NCBI GenBank assembly: GCA_963971305.1
Contig: OZ020313.1
Span: 55,128,203-55,192,202, forward strand
Source of the DNA: Arcuatula senhousia
Lineage: Eukaryota > Mollusca > Bivalvia > Mytilida > Mytilidae
Direction of reading: 5' to 3'
Length of the DNA: 64,000 nt
Shown here: positions 55,694 to 64,000 of the stretch, piece after piece
How positions within the stretch are numbered: position 1 is the first letter of the stretch
How the letters are laid out: every line of letters starts with the position of its first letter
Program-made: the position numbers and the translations under genes
Notes under the pieces: model-generated
Databases searched by the model: none
What the model was told of the DNA's origin: nothing
The model's input: only the letters and a program-made list of their open reading frames with translations

Positions 55694-55884
55694 GGGGTTC
55701 CAATATCTCATATTCCCTAATGTTTTTATCAAATATCCCGTATCCAAAATAGAGGTTTTTTTCTTATCCCATATCCCTGTAGATAGAATAGATTTAAATA
55801 TTCTATATCCCAGTTTGATTTGCCTCAAATATCCCGTATCTCCTAGGGAAAAAATATGCAAATATCTCATATTCCAAAACACCC
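55694..55884. mobile_element. Small element between TTAA sites with TATCCC repeats
   Basis: TTAA lies at both ends (55690-55693, 55885-55888) next to GGGGTT and AACACCC. The interior is a degenerate repeat of AATATCCCGTATCC. A TTAA duplication is the mark of piggyBac-type transposition, but the termini are not typical, so the class is open. Confidence 0.45.
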
Positions 55885-56607
55885 TTAAACTCTTGAAATA
55901 ACAGAATGCACCAGTGGAATATGCTCTTTTTGTATTTTTTTGTTTCTGACATACATGTAGATTTTATAGTTTCAAAGACTTGAAAAGGTACAAAAACAAG
56001 ATTGCAACTTACCTTTCAAAATTTTGCCCACCGTAACAATCGCTCTTTTTGAAACCGGTAATTTATTAAAGCACATCAAGAAAGTCACAAATGTACAAAT
56101 GTACCATAAAAAACTAATTTTGTCAAATTACTAATTTAGTCTTCAAAGATAATGCATTTGGGCAACCTATTTATGCTTTAAAGTTAGTAACAAACTTGAT
56201 ATTTAGCATGTAATGTGTTTAAATGTATGTTTATTGAGTAGAAGGGATATTAGTTTCCATTAAAGTCGTATAGTTTTCACAAAACCCAGTGCCTCTCTTT
56301 AGTCAAAATTTTCAAAAAACCAGGACACCTCTCGAAAAAACCAGACAAGTTGTTGTGCCTCTCGAAAAAACCTGATCAATTTTAATAAATCATTAACTGA
56401 TGCTTCTTTACGGATTTTTTTGGAAGAAAAGTAATAATTCGAACATTTTGAATACTTTTATTCCTTTTTTTGTTTTGTTTCACCTACAATTGAGAATTTA
56501 AGCATTTTTTGTAAACGGACAGGCGAAAAAACCTGGACCTCTCTCGAAAAAACTGGACAATGCCTCTCGAAAAAACATTCCTGTCGCCGGACACGGGACC
56601 TACCGTG

Positions 56608-56690
56608 GAAGTTGTTCCATCTTTTATTAATATGCAACCCCTTGATAAATTTAAATTCATTTTTTTCTGTAACAGATTTGGATCTGTGTA
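56608..56690 (+). pseudogene. LINE 3' remnant, right part
   Basis: Across the target duplication the frame continues as VPSFINMQPLDKFKF to a stop (TAA at about 56689). This shows that the element at 53832-56607 inserted into a pre-existing LINE end. Confidence 0.6.
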
Positions 56691-57545
56691 AATTATGTAT
56701 ATCCGGGGTTTATAATATATATAATCTCAATTTATGACTAATATGATGCAGGTTTAACCTGATTAGCTCCCGCAGATATATTTTAGGGAATGACATATTT
56801 TAGTGTGACCGTGAGTGGCAGTTCTTGTAAATAAATAAACTTGCCTGCAAAAAAATGGAGATAAATAATCTGGCCTCTACTTCCAAGGTAAAAATCTGTC
56901 CCAAATACTTTACTAGTATGGTATATTAAAAATAAATAATCTCGGTGGCACAAAACGGCGGAAAATAAATTTTTTGACTCCACCAAAACTGCAGACCCCT
57001 TTTTTCAGAATCAAATGGTTGTCCCCTTATTTCTTTAATAACAATAAGAACTGCAAGCTTGTTTTTGAAAAGGGGCGCACCTGCAAACAGAACGAGGGAG
57101 TGCTTTTTTCCCTCAAACTAAAAATGACGTCATAATATATGCTTAAAAAAGACGATAGTTCTAAACGGACGTCATAGAGGACACCTTTAAAGACTTTCTA
57201 CTTTCATTTTCGAAATGTAAAGTTAGAGAAGAAACAATATCATATACTGCTCAAGACACAACTTGCACAAGGTTATAATTTTATGACTGCAGAAATATTT
57301 CGGCAGAATATTTATTTAGCTGCCATGTACATTACGCTTTTAATATGTTGATCCAAAAAAATTAGAATGACAGTTTCCCGCCATTCTGTAATTTTGTTTT
57401 GAAAAATTATGACGTCAATGAAATATAAAGCGTTTTCGTTAAAAAAAATCTTTACATGCATCTCTATAGCTAGAAATATTTAAAATATTCATATTAATAC
57501 AATATTTGCGTATTTTGATTTTAGAAATACAAATTACAAAGTAGA
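56691..57545. other. Non-coding region
   Basis: It holds a decayed relative of the G-run inverted-repeat element (about 56810-57025) and otherwise nothing I can name. Confidence 0.45.
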
Positions 57546-58125
57546 AATACAAATGACAACGATGTTCCAGACAATAAATTGTGCTACGCCTGACGCACGT
57601 TTCGTCTATTCATCAGAGGTACTCTACCAAAATATTGAAAAAGCCAAACACTATATGATTATGAAGAACATATAACAGTAAAACCAATAATACCAAATGG
57701 GGGGACCAAATTAATACTAAGATGATCGTGCTAGCTTGTAGGAAGACCCTTAGGGTTTAGACAATTTTGCAATTCAAACGGATAATTTAAAGCTTTGATG
57801 TATTCTCCAACACAAAAGTATTGATGCCGGAGCGGGCTAACCTCGGGGAATTAAAACTCCACCCTTCACGTGTGTTCTGATTACAAATGACAACAAAGTT
57901 CCAGACAATAAATTTTGCTACGCCTGACGCGCGTTTCGTCTATTCAAGACTCATTAGAGGCGCTCTACCAAAAATATTGAAAAAGCCAAACTTTATATGA
58001 TTATGAAGAGCATAATAATACCAAATTGGGGAACCAAATTAATACTAAGATGATCAACCTATGTCTGGGGTAGGAAGACCCTTAGGGTTTAGACAATTTT
58101 GCAATTTAAACGGATAATTTAAAGA
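57546..58125 (+). repeat. Direct duplication of a 240-bp dispersed repeat
   Basis: 57548-57795 and 57886-58125 share GTTCCAGACAATAAATT, CTACGCCTGACGC(A/G)CGTTTCG and AGGAAGACCCTTAGGGTTTA in the same order. The block resembles sequence I recall near Penelope-like elements in bivalves, by inference. Confidence 0.65.
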
Positions 58126-58214
58126 AAATTAATTTTGCATTCCGTGCCATTGGGTGAGGATATGTCGACTAGCTTATACCTATTCAGGTTTAATGCATCA
58201 TAGTAGTTTAGTTT

Positions 58215-58490
58215 AGTTTAAACATATTTATTTATCCTGGATTGGGAAACAAGCTTAATGCTTATGTAAATCCCTCTCCAGCTAGCAGTTTGCGAGTGTG
58301 GCCTTTGCAGCGGCCCCCATTGAGCCTACTCTTATCGAACTCTACAAAGGGGTCTTTAACGTCATAACGTGCATGGGGTATTGCTCTCCACATACACGGG
58401 ACAACCTTTTTTCGTCCCTTCCGAAGGACTAGCATCGTTCCTTGAGACGTATACTCAGGCAATTTAGCTCCCGCCTTGCGGGAGCTTATA
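58215..58490 (-). repeat. Dispersed repeat ending in a hairpin
   Basis: A non-coding block containing GCGGCCCCCATTGAGCCTAC ends in the hairpin AGCTCCCGC CTT GCGGGAGCT (about 58466-58486). A short open frame on the minus strand has no recognised motif. Confidence 0.4.
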
Positions 58491-59733
58491 AATATTGTTA
58501 TTTTATTTCATGTTCTGTATATTTGATCACATATAAATATACATTTTTATACTAAGTCAAAGTCTTTTTACTGCCACATCTCCTCCACAGGCATATGCGT
58601 ATTTTTACTCTATTCAATAGACGATAAAGAGATGTGGAATAAGTGTACGCGACACAACCAACATTAATTTAAAAAATCACAATGGAAAACAGCCACTGGG
58701 CAGCAGTAAATTTTATGGAAAACAGAATGTTTGATTGTGAAATACGGTTTTAATTTTTGTATATCAACTAGTGCAATATGTATCTTAACTGTTTGATTGA
58801 CTTTTACCTGAAGATACATTTGTACATTGTGTTATTTTGCTTGTACATGTACCTTTTTGTTTTTAGACGCAAACACAACTACCCCAATGGTGGTTGCCCC
58901 CGTTGTAAAGGGGTAGTTATCCAAATAAACATATATATAGGCACATGCATCCCATGGTCAGCTGACAAATGAATATTTGGAAAAAAAAGCTGACAAATGA
59001 ATATTTGGAAAAAAAAATTAAAGTTCTGTATTTTTAACAAAAAACATGAAACAAGCAAAAACCAGAAATCAAAAGATTCATTTTTAACCGCTTATAGACC
59101 CCTTATTACTAAACTGAAAAGGTGGGTCAGAAAGAAAATTATGTTTCGTTTTGTTTCTACTACATGAAAAAATAATTTTCATTTTTTTCAAAATCTGTCC
59201 ATTTATAAAAAAAAATCATGCTTGTCCCCTTTGGTTCCCTTATAACTTAACTTGTAGACCTCAACATTTAATTCTGTATCTCTAATTTCTTAACAAAAAG
59301 AAGGAACACCTAAAATAATTCCCATCCATCTTTTTTTTGGAATAACATTATTGTAAAGTTTATTGGTGCCTCTTTGCTTCTTTCATAGCGATATGTCAAA
59401 CAGAACCCAATTAATTGTTGGAACATTTAAACAAGTTATTGGCATCTTATCGGGTCTTAATTTCTAGACAAATTATGAAATTATCCCAAAAGGAGAGGAG
59501 CAAATATTATAAAGTGTTTAGTTTTTGAGATTCAAATCGCACAAAATAGGCTTCCTATTGCTCGACAGACTGGCATGCAAACTAATGAAAAGACAAACGG
59601 GCGACTAAACTTCTAGTCAAACTTCTGTGAAAAGGTGACAGAGGCAAAACGCACTAAAGGTTTAAACTATTTACATAACCACACGCATTTGAAAATTAAA
59701 CAACATAAAAAAACAACCCCAAACATATAATGG
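58491..59733. other. Region downstream of the serpin
   Basis: It contains a dispersed-repeat copy at 58625-58700 (GAATAAGTGTACGCGACACA) and a GCTGACAAATGAATATTTGG direct duplication at about 58960-59015. No gene is seen. Confidence 0.45.
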
Positions 59734-59748
59734 TTTATTTATTTTATT
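59734..59748 (-). terminator. Polyadenylation signals of the serpin gene
   Basis: Three overlapping AATAAA hexamers on the minus strand lie about 100 bases after the serpin stop codon. Confidence 0.6.
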
Positions 59749-59843
59749 GTTCTATACCAAGAGTTTAAATATATATATAAAGTCATTATGCATTGTCAAA
59801 TTCAGAGTTTATGAAAAGCAACAATACTCCAACAAAAAAACAA

Positions 59844-61154
59844 TCACAACACAATACATTTTTTGCCGGTTTTCTTAACAATATTTGTGTGTCGCGTAAA
59901 CTCATTCCACTTCTCATAATTTCCTGTTGGTTGTCGCGTATTCTCATTCCACTTCTCATAATTTCCTGTTGGTTGTCGCGTACACTCATTCCACTTCTCA
60001 TAATTTCCTACTGGTTTCGCATATCGTCCCATGAACAGAATTGTTCCCGAAGAATTTTCGCGGATAAAGAACAGGAATGGATGATCGGCCCTGAATTCGA
60101 ATGCAGTGCTAGCACTCCTCATTAGATAACAGAAGCCCGTGGCAGCTGCAGCTTCTGTGCCTTCCTCATTTACCTCCACAAATGCTTTGTGTACTACGTC
60201 ACTGAAGTAAACGTCGTCATCGCCATCTTGGAACATTCCACTAAAGTCTGCACTAGTGTTTAAAATCTTCGTAATTCCAACCTTCGGAAGTGTTTGTGTC
60301 AAGTTGTAGGACGTTTCCAGTTTAAATTTGGGAATGTTGATGTTTGTTTCCTGGTTCCAAATGTAGCTAATTGCTTTCTGGAGACCTGGCACCGATAACT
60401 TGTCCTCAAGCGCTGCTAGGCCGGTTATCTGGTTTGGTAAGAGAATGACCATGGAAAAAGCTTCTCCCTTGTACGGCAGCTGCAGGCATTTACAGTTCAA
60501 ATCGGCAACTTCGCCACTTTTGACCCACGTTTTGATAAACATCATCTGCACGTAGGTGAAATCATTTTCGTTAATGAAAAACGCGTGCTTAGATGTATCA
60601 TACTCATTGAACTTGTACTTCCAGTCTCCTTTGAAGTAAATTGCATTTGCCAATACCATTTGCGTGTCTTTTTTCAAAAATCCATCGGGAATCAAATCTT
60701 TAATTTTATCTCTTGTTTGTTTTTCTACCCAGGAGTTAATTTTCTCTCTTGACTCTCCAGCCTTGTTGGCGAAATCCATTAGCTCTACTTCACTTGCATA
60801 GTACTTTAGAGCATTCTCCCCAAAGTCTTTACGCAATGTCATTCCTTGTTGGGAAAAGATTCTATTAGCCACGGCTACCAGTATTCCTTGACCAGATTTA
60901 GAGGTCAGCCTATCGTGTAACAGTTTGTATCCAGCATGAGCATCGACACCACTTACGCCCTCTAGTTTCAGAGCATTTTCTAGCTCAGATTTCGTCTCAC
61001 CGTCTGTTCCCAACATAAGAAGCATCAGGGCGGCAGATACACTGTAGGGAGAAAAGAAGGCATTCTCGTTCTTGTCTAACGCTTTGTATAAAGGAATTGA
61101 AAATTCCAATACCGAATTTTCAAATTCCGCCTCTATATCTTTTTGTGCTGCCAT
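59844..61154 (-). CDS. Intracellular-type serpin with C-terminal repeat tail and CaaX-like end
   Basis: An intact single-exon frame of 436 residues encodes a serine protease inhibitor of the serpin fold. The start MAAQKDIEAEFENSVLEFSI has no signal peptide, as in clade-B-like serpins, and the ATG has a good context (ACAAAATGG). The family signature VEVNEEGTEAAAATG gives an inhibitory hinge. Counting from it places P1-P1' at Arg346-Ser347, suggesting trypsin-like targets. DHPFLFFIRENSSGTILFMG marks the end of the fold (about residue 381). The last 55 residues are extra: three 14-residue units of the type GNYEKWNENTRQPT, then a basic stretch and the terminal CIVL. CIVL fits a CaaX box of the geranylgeranyl type. 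The tail DNA resembles a dispersed repeat of this window. Absence of introns may mean an ancient loss or a retrocopy. Confidence 0.96.
   Translation of the reverse strand: MAAQKDIEAEFENSVLEFSIPLYKALDKNENAFFSPYSVSAALMLLMLGTDGETKSELENALKLEGVSGVDAHAGYKLLHDRLTSKSGQGILVAVANRIFSQQGMTLRKDFGENALKYYASEVELMDFANKAGESREKINSWVEKQTRDKIKDLIPDGFLKKDTQMVLANAIYFKGDWKYKFNEYDTSKHAFFINENDFTYVQMMFIKTWVKSGEVADLNCKCLQLPYKGEAFSMVILLPNQITGLAALEDKLSVPGLQKAISYIWNQETNINIPKFKLETSYNLTQTLPKVGITKILNTSADFSGMFQDGDDDVYFSDVVHKAFVEVNEEGTEAAAATGFCYLMRSASTAFEFRADHPFLFFIRENSSGTILFMGRYAKPVGNYEKWNECTRQPTGNYEKWNENTRQPTGNYEKWNEFTRHTNIVKKTGKKCIVL
59850..60010 (-). repeat. 42-bp tandem repeat inside the serpin coding end
   Basis: Three units of about 42 bases each carry GGAAATTATGAGAAGTGGAA and ACGCGACA. 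The first reads GAATGAGTGTACGCGACAAC, close to the dispersed GAATAAGTGTACGCGACACA at 52800 and 58635. Confidence 0.75.
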
Positions 61155-62128
61155 TTTGTAAATTTACACCGATATTTTGAATGGTTGATTCATCGAATAT
61201 AATTTTATCCAAACAACACAACAGTTCTATATGAGGTTAAAACATTTCTATAATACAAACAGTCAGCGAAATCCAATGTTCTTTATTACTTTCTTGTAGT
61301 CCCTTCCAAATAAATAACAATTACCTCAACGTGGTGGTTGACAAATTTCACAGTTATAATGACTAGCAAGAGGAATTATGCTTATTAATAGGATGACCTT
61401 TAACAGTGTTGCGCAACACGATCTTCACATTAATTTGTTTAAAAACCCATAGGTACAAATGTCCCTATAGAATGACTGAAACAATGCAAAATAAAACACG
61501 TCAAAGGTATAATTCAATAAGAAGGAAGCTATCTTTAAGTTGGATCATTCCAGATAATTTTAAAATTATCTCGGTTGCGTTAAGTTTAATCAAGGAACAA
61601 AGGCTGAGTTGAGCAAGGGCCACTAAACACAATGAAGACTGCTGGCTGTTTTGTTCTGTGGATTGTGTTTATATTGTCGTTGTGTCACATGTACCTATTT
61701 CCATTCAATGAATGCACAAATACTGTTTTTTTGCAATCGACATTAAGTAACATTGATACAGATATAGAAAAAATGTTACCATAATGTTGTCATACAAATA
61801 CCAATCAAAGTCTGAAAGTCATGATAGCCGGGATAATCTACAAATTTAAAGATTGTTTATGTTTAGTATAACGGTAAAGTAGTAAAAGGAAATGTTATTG
61901 ATATGTTAATAAATATTGCTATTTGATGAGCATTAGCTAGCTTTAAATTGGTCAATTACTGAAAAAGGCAATCGTACAGTAGTAAGAAATTGTTCATTAT
62001 AGTGACATGTTTAATAATAACAAATTGAAATACAAAATGTATCATAGAAAAAAAAAATACATGAATATACACCCGGCCCATTGGACCTATAAGTCACCTT
62101 AGAAAACATATATATAAATATCACGGAC
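61155..62128. other. Region upstream of the serpin
   Basis: No convincing TATA box is seen near the ATG. A decayed dispersed-repeat fragment (TTGTCGTTGTGTCACATGTA) lies at about 61676. No further gene is seen. Confidence 0.4.
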
Positions 62129-62445
62129 TTTAAAGAGGGGGGTCAAGGGGGGGTCCAAGAACACCTTAACAGGGAATTGATTTTCCCAATAACAGTTAAC
62201 AGAGAATTGATATTTTTGGACTGACCATTTCAATTTAGCTAGCATACTATTTTTAATAACAGATAACATAAAATTATATTATTCAATAACAGGTAACAGT
62301 AAACTGAATTTCTTCAATAAAAGTTAACACAGAACTGGTCAATAACAGTTAACATTAAATCTGATATCTGCAATAACAGCTAACAGAGAACCAATTTAAG
62401 CCAATAACACAGGAACAGCTAACCCCCTTGCCCCCCCTCTTTAAA
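62129..62445. mobile_element. Inverted-repeat element with internal CAATAACAG repeats
   Basis: TTTAAAGAGGGGGGTCAAGG at the left matches CCTTGCCCCCCCTCTTTAAA at the right. The interior holds about eight copies of AATAACAG(T/C/A)TAACA(G). It is non-coding. Confidence 0.65.
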
Positions 62446-62513
62446 TACAATAATTTTATAAGCTTTTGTTACTTTTAACTGTCTGTTTGAAATGAAAAAA
62501 ATATAAATAGAAG

Positions 62514-64000
62514 TCAGTTTTGAATTTGATAAATAAAACAACGTCTCATTTGATATGCCCTTACTAAAACTTTTGCTAGTTTCCTAGTAAAGTTCAACAT
62601 TAAAAATCTCAATTTTTCGATATTAGATCCTTGTAATGGATACAAATTAGAATTGAAAAGGTCACCAAATGATTGCACTCGAATGTCCTGGTAAAAGGAA
62701 GAATCCAATAGGAAATGATCTTCTGTTTCAACTGTCCGAGCATCACAGAATTTACAGAGTCTGTCGTCTACACTTTCTCCGGTATATCGTCCAGTTTCTA
62801 TTCTAAGAGGAAGTATTCCAGTTCTAAATTGAGCAAGATAGGATCTCTCTTGTTTGTTAAGGTTAATGCTCACATATTGTTCAAGTTCAAACTCATCCTT
62901 AAAGGTAACATATGTACGGAGCTTAGCAACTGCTAATAGTGAGTTCTTCCATAAGTCTGAGTAATTGGTTCGAATAATCATTGTCATAGATTGTAAGTTT
63001 ATCGCCGACTTCGTTTCAAAATAATCCGATACACCAAGCTGTTGGAATGTGTCCTTCATTTTACTACACCAATTATCTCTACATTTGTTATAGTCCATGT
63101 TGAAAGCTATTTTGGTAATTCGGTTATCGTCAAAACTTAAAATTATGTTCCACAGTCTCGCCATATTAATCAATCGTCTGTACAGGCTCGGAATCCACCC
63201 TACATCGCCATGTAGTGCCAAAGTGGATGTAAACCTGTGAACCCCTAAAAGTACCTTATTGCGCGATTTTGAATGTTGTCTATTGCTTGGTATTTTCGAT
63301 ATCCCCATACTCCTGATGCATAATCCATAATTGGAACCACACAAGAATAGTATAGTTTTTCGTAGGAATTAAATCCGAAGTCTTTATATCTATGAATACT
63401 TGCTATGATCTTGCCTAACGCTCTCCCTCCACTTTTTGCTAGATTGTCTGTATTAGCAAGGGAAGTTCAATTGTAATAAAATTATATTCCTAGGTACTTG
63501 TAATGAGTAACTTTTTCCAAACGATTGTTGCCTATGTAAAACTCTGAGTTTGTTTCTTTTCTTCGTCCTTTTCTGAAGTGCACACATTTAGACTTGTCTG
63601 TGTTGATCAAGACCCTCCAGCGTTTACACCATTGATGCAGTTTATTCAGCATTTCCTGAAGATCACTTTCTGAATTAGCGAGTAAAGCGATATCGTCTGC
63701 ATATAAAAGAGCTGATATTGTCCTTGTTTCCGTGTTCACTCCTAGACCAAGGTCGTTTAGTTCCTCCACCAGGTCGTTTATGAAAATAGAAAAAACCGTT
63801 GGGGATAGATTGTCACCCTGTTTAACTCCTGTTTTACAATTGAACCAGTCAGTCAGTTTTCCATTTATTCTCACACAAGACTCTTAATGGTGGTATATAC
63901 TTTTAATAGAATTATAAAGTTTGCCATCTACGTTATTAAGTAAAAGTTTATAAAGCATCATTTCTCTGTCAATAAAATCGAAACATTTTCTTAGATCAAT
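62514..64000 (-). pseudogene. Decayed LINE reverse transcriptase, running off the right edge
   Basis: On the minus strand from the right edge: DLRKCFDFIDREMM, then RINGKLTDWFNCKTGVKQGD, FSIFINDLVEEL and LLYADDIALLANSESDL, the reverse transcriptase active-site box YADD (63482-63874). Next come SGGRALGKIIASIHRYKDFG and YYSCVVPIMDYASGVWGY (63250-63450). The C-terminus (62514-63344) has a zinc-finger-like CKFCDARTVETEDHFLLDS in which the last Cys is changed. Breaks: a stop before RINGK at about 63882, a stop and frame change near 63475, and a one-base frame change near 63250. It is a dead copy. Confidence 0.88.

Larger units (their letters stand above)
53832..56607. mobile_element. 2.8-kb inverted-repeat element with 6-bp target duplication
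   Basis: Termini begin CACGGTAGGTCCCGTGTCCG on one side, with the exact reverse complement on the other over about 45 bases, flanked by GAAGTT (53826-53831, 56608-56613). Many subterminal copies of CCTCTCGAAAAAACC(T)GG occur in inverted orientation at the two ends, as expected for transposase binding sites. No transposase is recognised. It contains the repeats at 54800-55520 and 55694-55884. Confidence 0.85.

Noticed and set aside
59793..60125. Plus-strand frame with repeated PLLIISCWLSR units
   Set aside because: It is the antisense of the serpin tail repeats.

Overview
The window looks like nuclear DNA of a bivalve mollusc, most likely a Mytilus-type marine mussel. This is an inference. 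The DNA is AT-rich, genes are split by long introns with GT-AG borders, and BEL/Pao, DIRS, LINE, Penelope-like and many small inverted-repeat elements are dense. Several dispersed repeats resemble ones I recall from mussels. Three host genes can be supported, all on the minus strand. A fourth spliced plus-strand transcript is possible but weak.

Layout. 1-5.8 kb: a nearly complete BEL/Pao polyprotein with a frameshifted C-terminus, then a probable 3' LTR. 7.2-17.9 kb (minus): a VWA7-like secreted von Willebrand factor A protein. I can place nine exons from signal peptide to VWA domain. One exon is frameshifted, one junction is out of phase, and the C-terminal half is not in the window. Its introns hold a decayed DIRS element and a 3.3-kb element with 128-bp inverted repeats and a 5-bp target duplication. 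18-22.4 kb: repeats only. 22.4-37.4 kb (minus): an HSDL1-like short-chain dehydrogenase, reconstructed exon by exon with all phases agreeing. It has two alternative 82-bp versions of its active-site exon. Its introns hold nested transposons, including a tyrosine recombinase fragment followed by a series of hairpins that share one loop. 40.5-47.3 kb (plus): a possible three-exon transcript encoding an unrecognised small protein. 43.3-44.1 kb: the 3' end of a LINE. 46-49 kb: tandem-repeat elements. 49.1-51.2 kb: an array of a perfect 14-bp palindrome, interrupted by a transposon. 53.3-56.7 kb: a LINE remnant split by a 2.8-kb inverted-repeat element. 59.8-61.2 kb (minus): an intact intronless serpin with a repeat-derived C-terminal tail ending in a prenylation-type motif. 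62.1-64 kb: a small inverted-repeat element and a decayed LINE reverse transcriptase running off the right edge.

The host genes do not form one pathway. The most interesting points are the duplicated active-site exons of the HSDL1-like gene (one keeps YxxxK, the other has Thr for Lys), the serpin tail, the constant-loop hairpins, the palindrome array, and a recurring ten-base core in otherwise different tandem-repeat elements that each carry a short hairpin.
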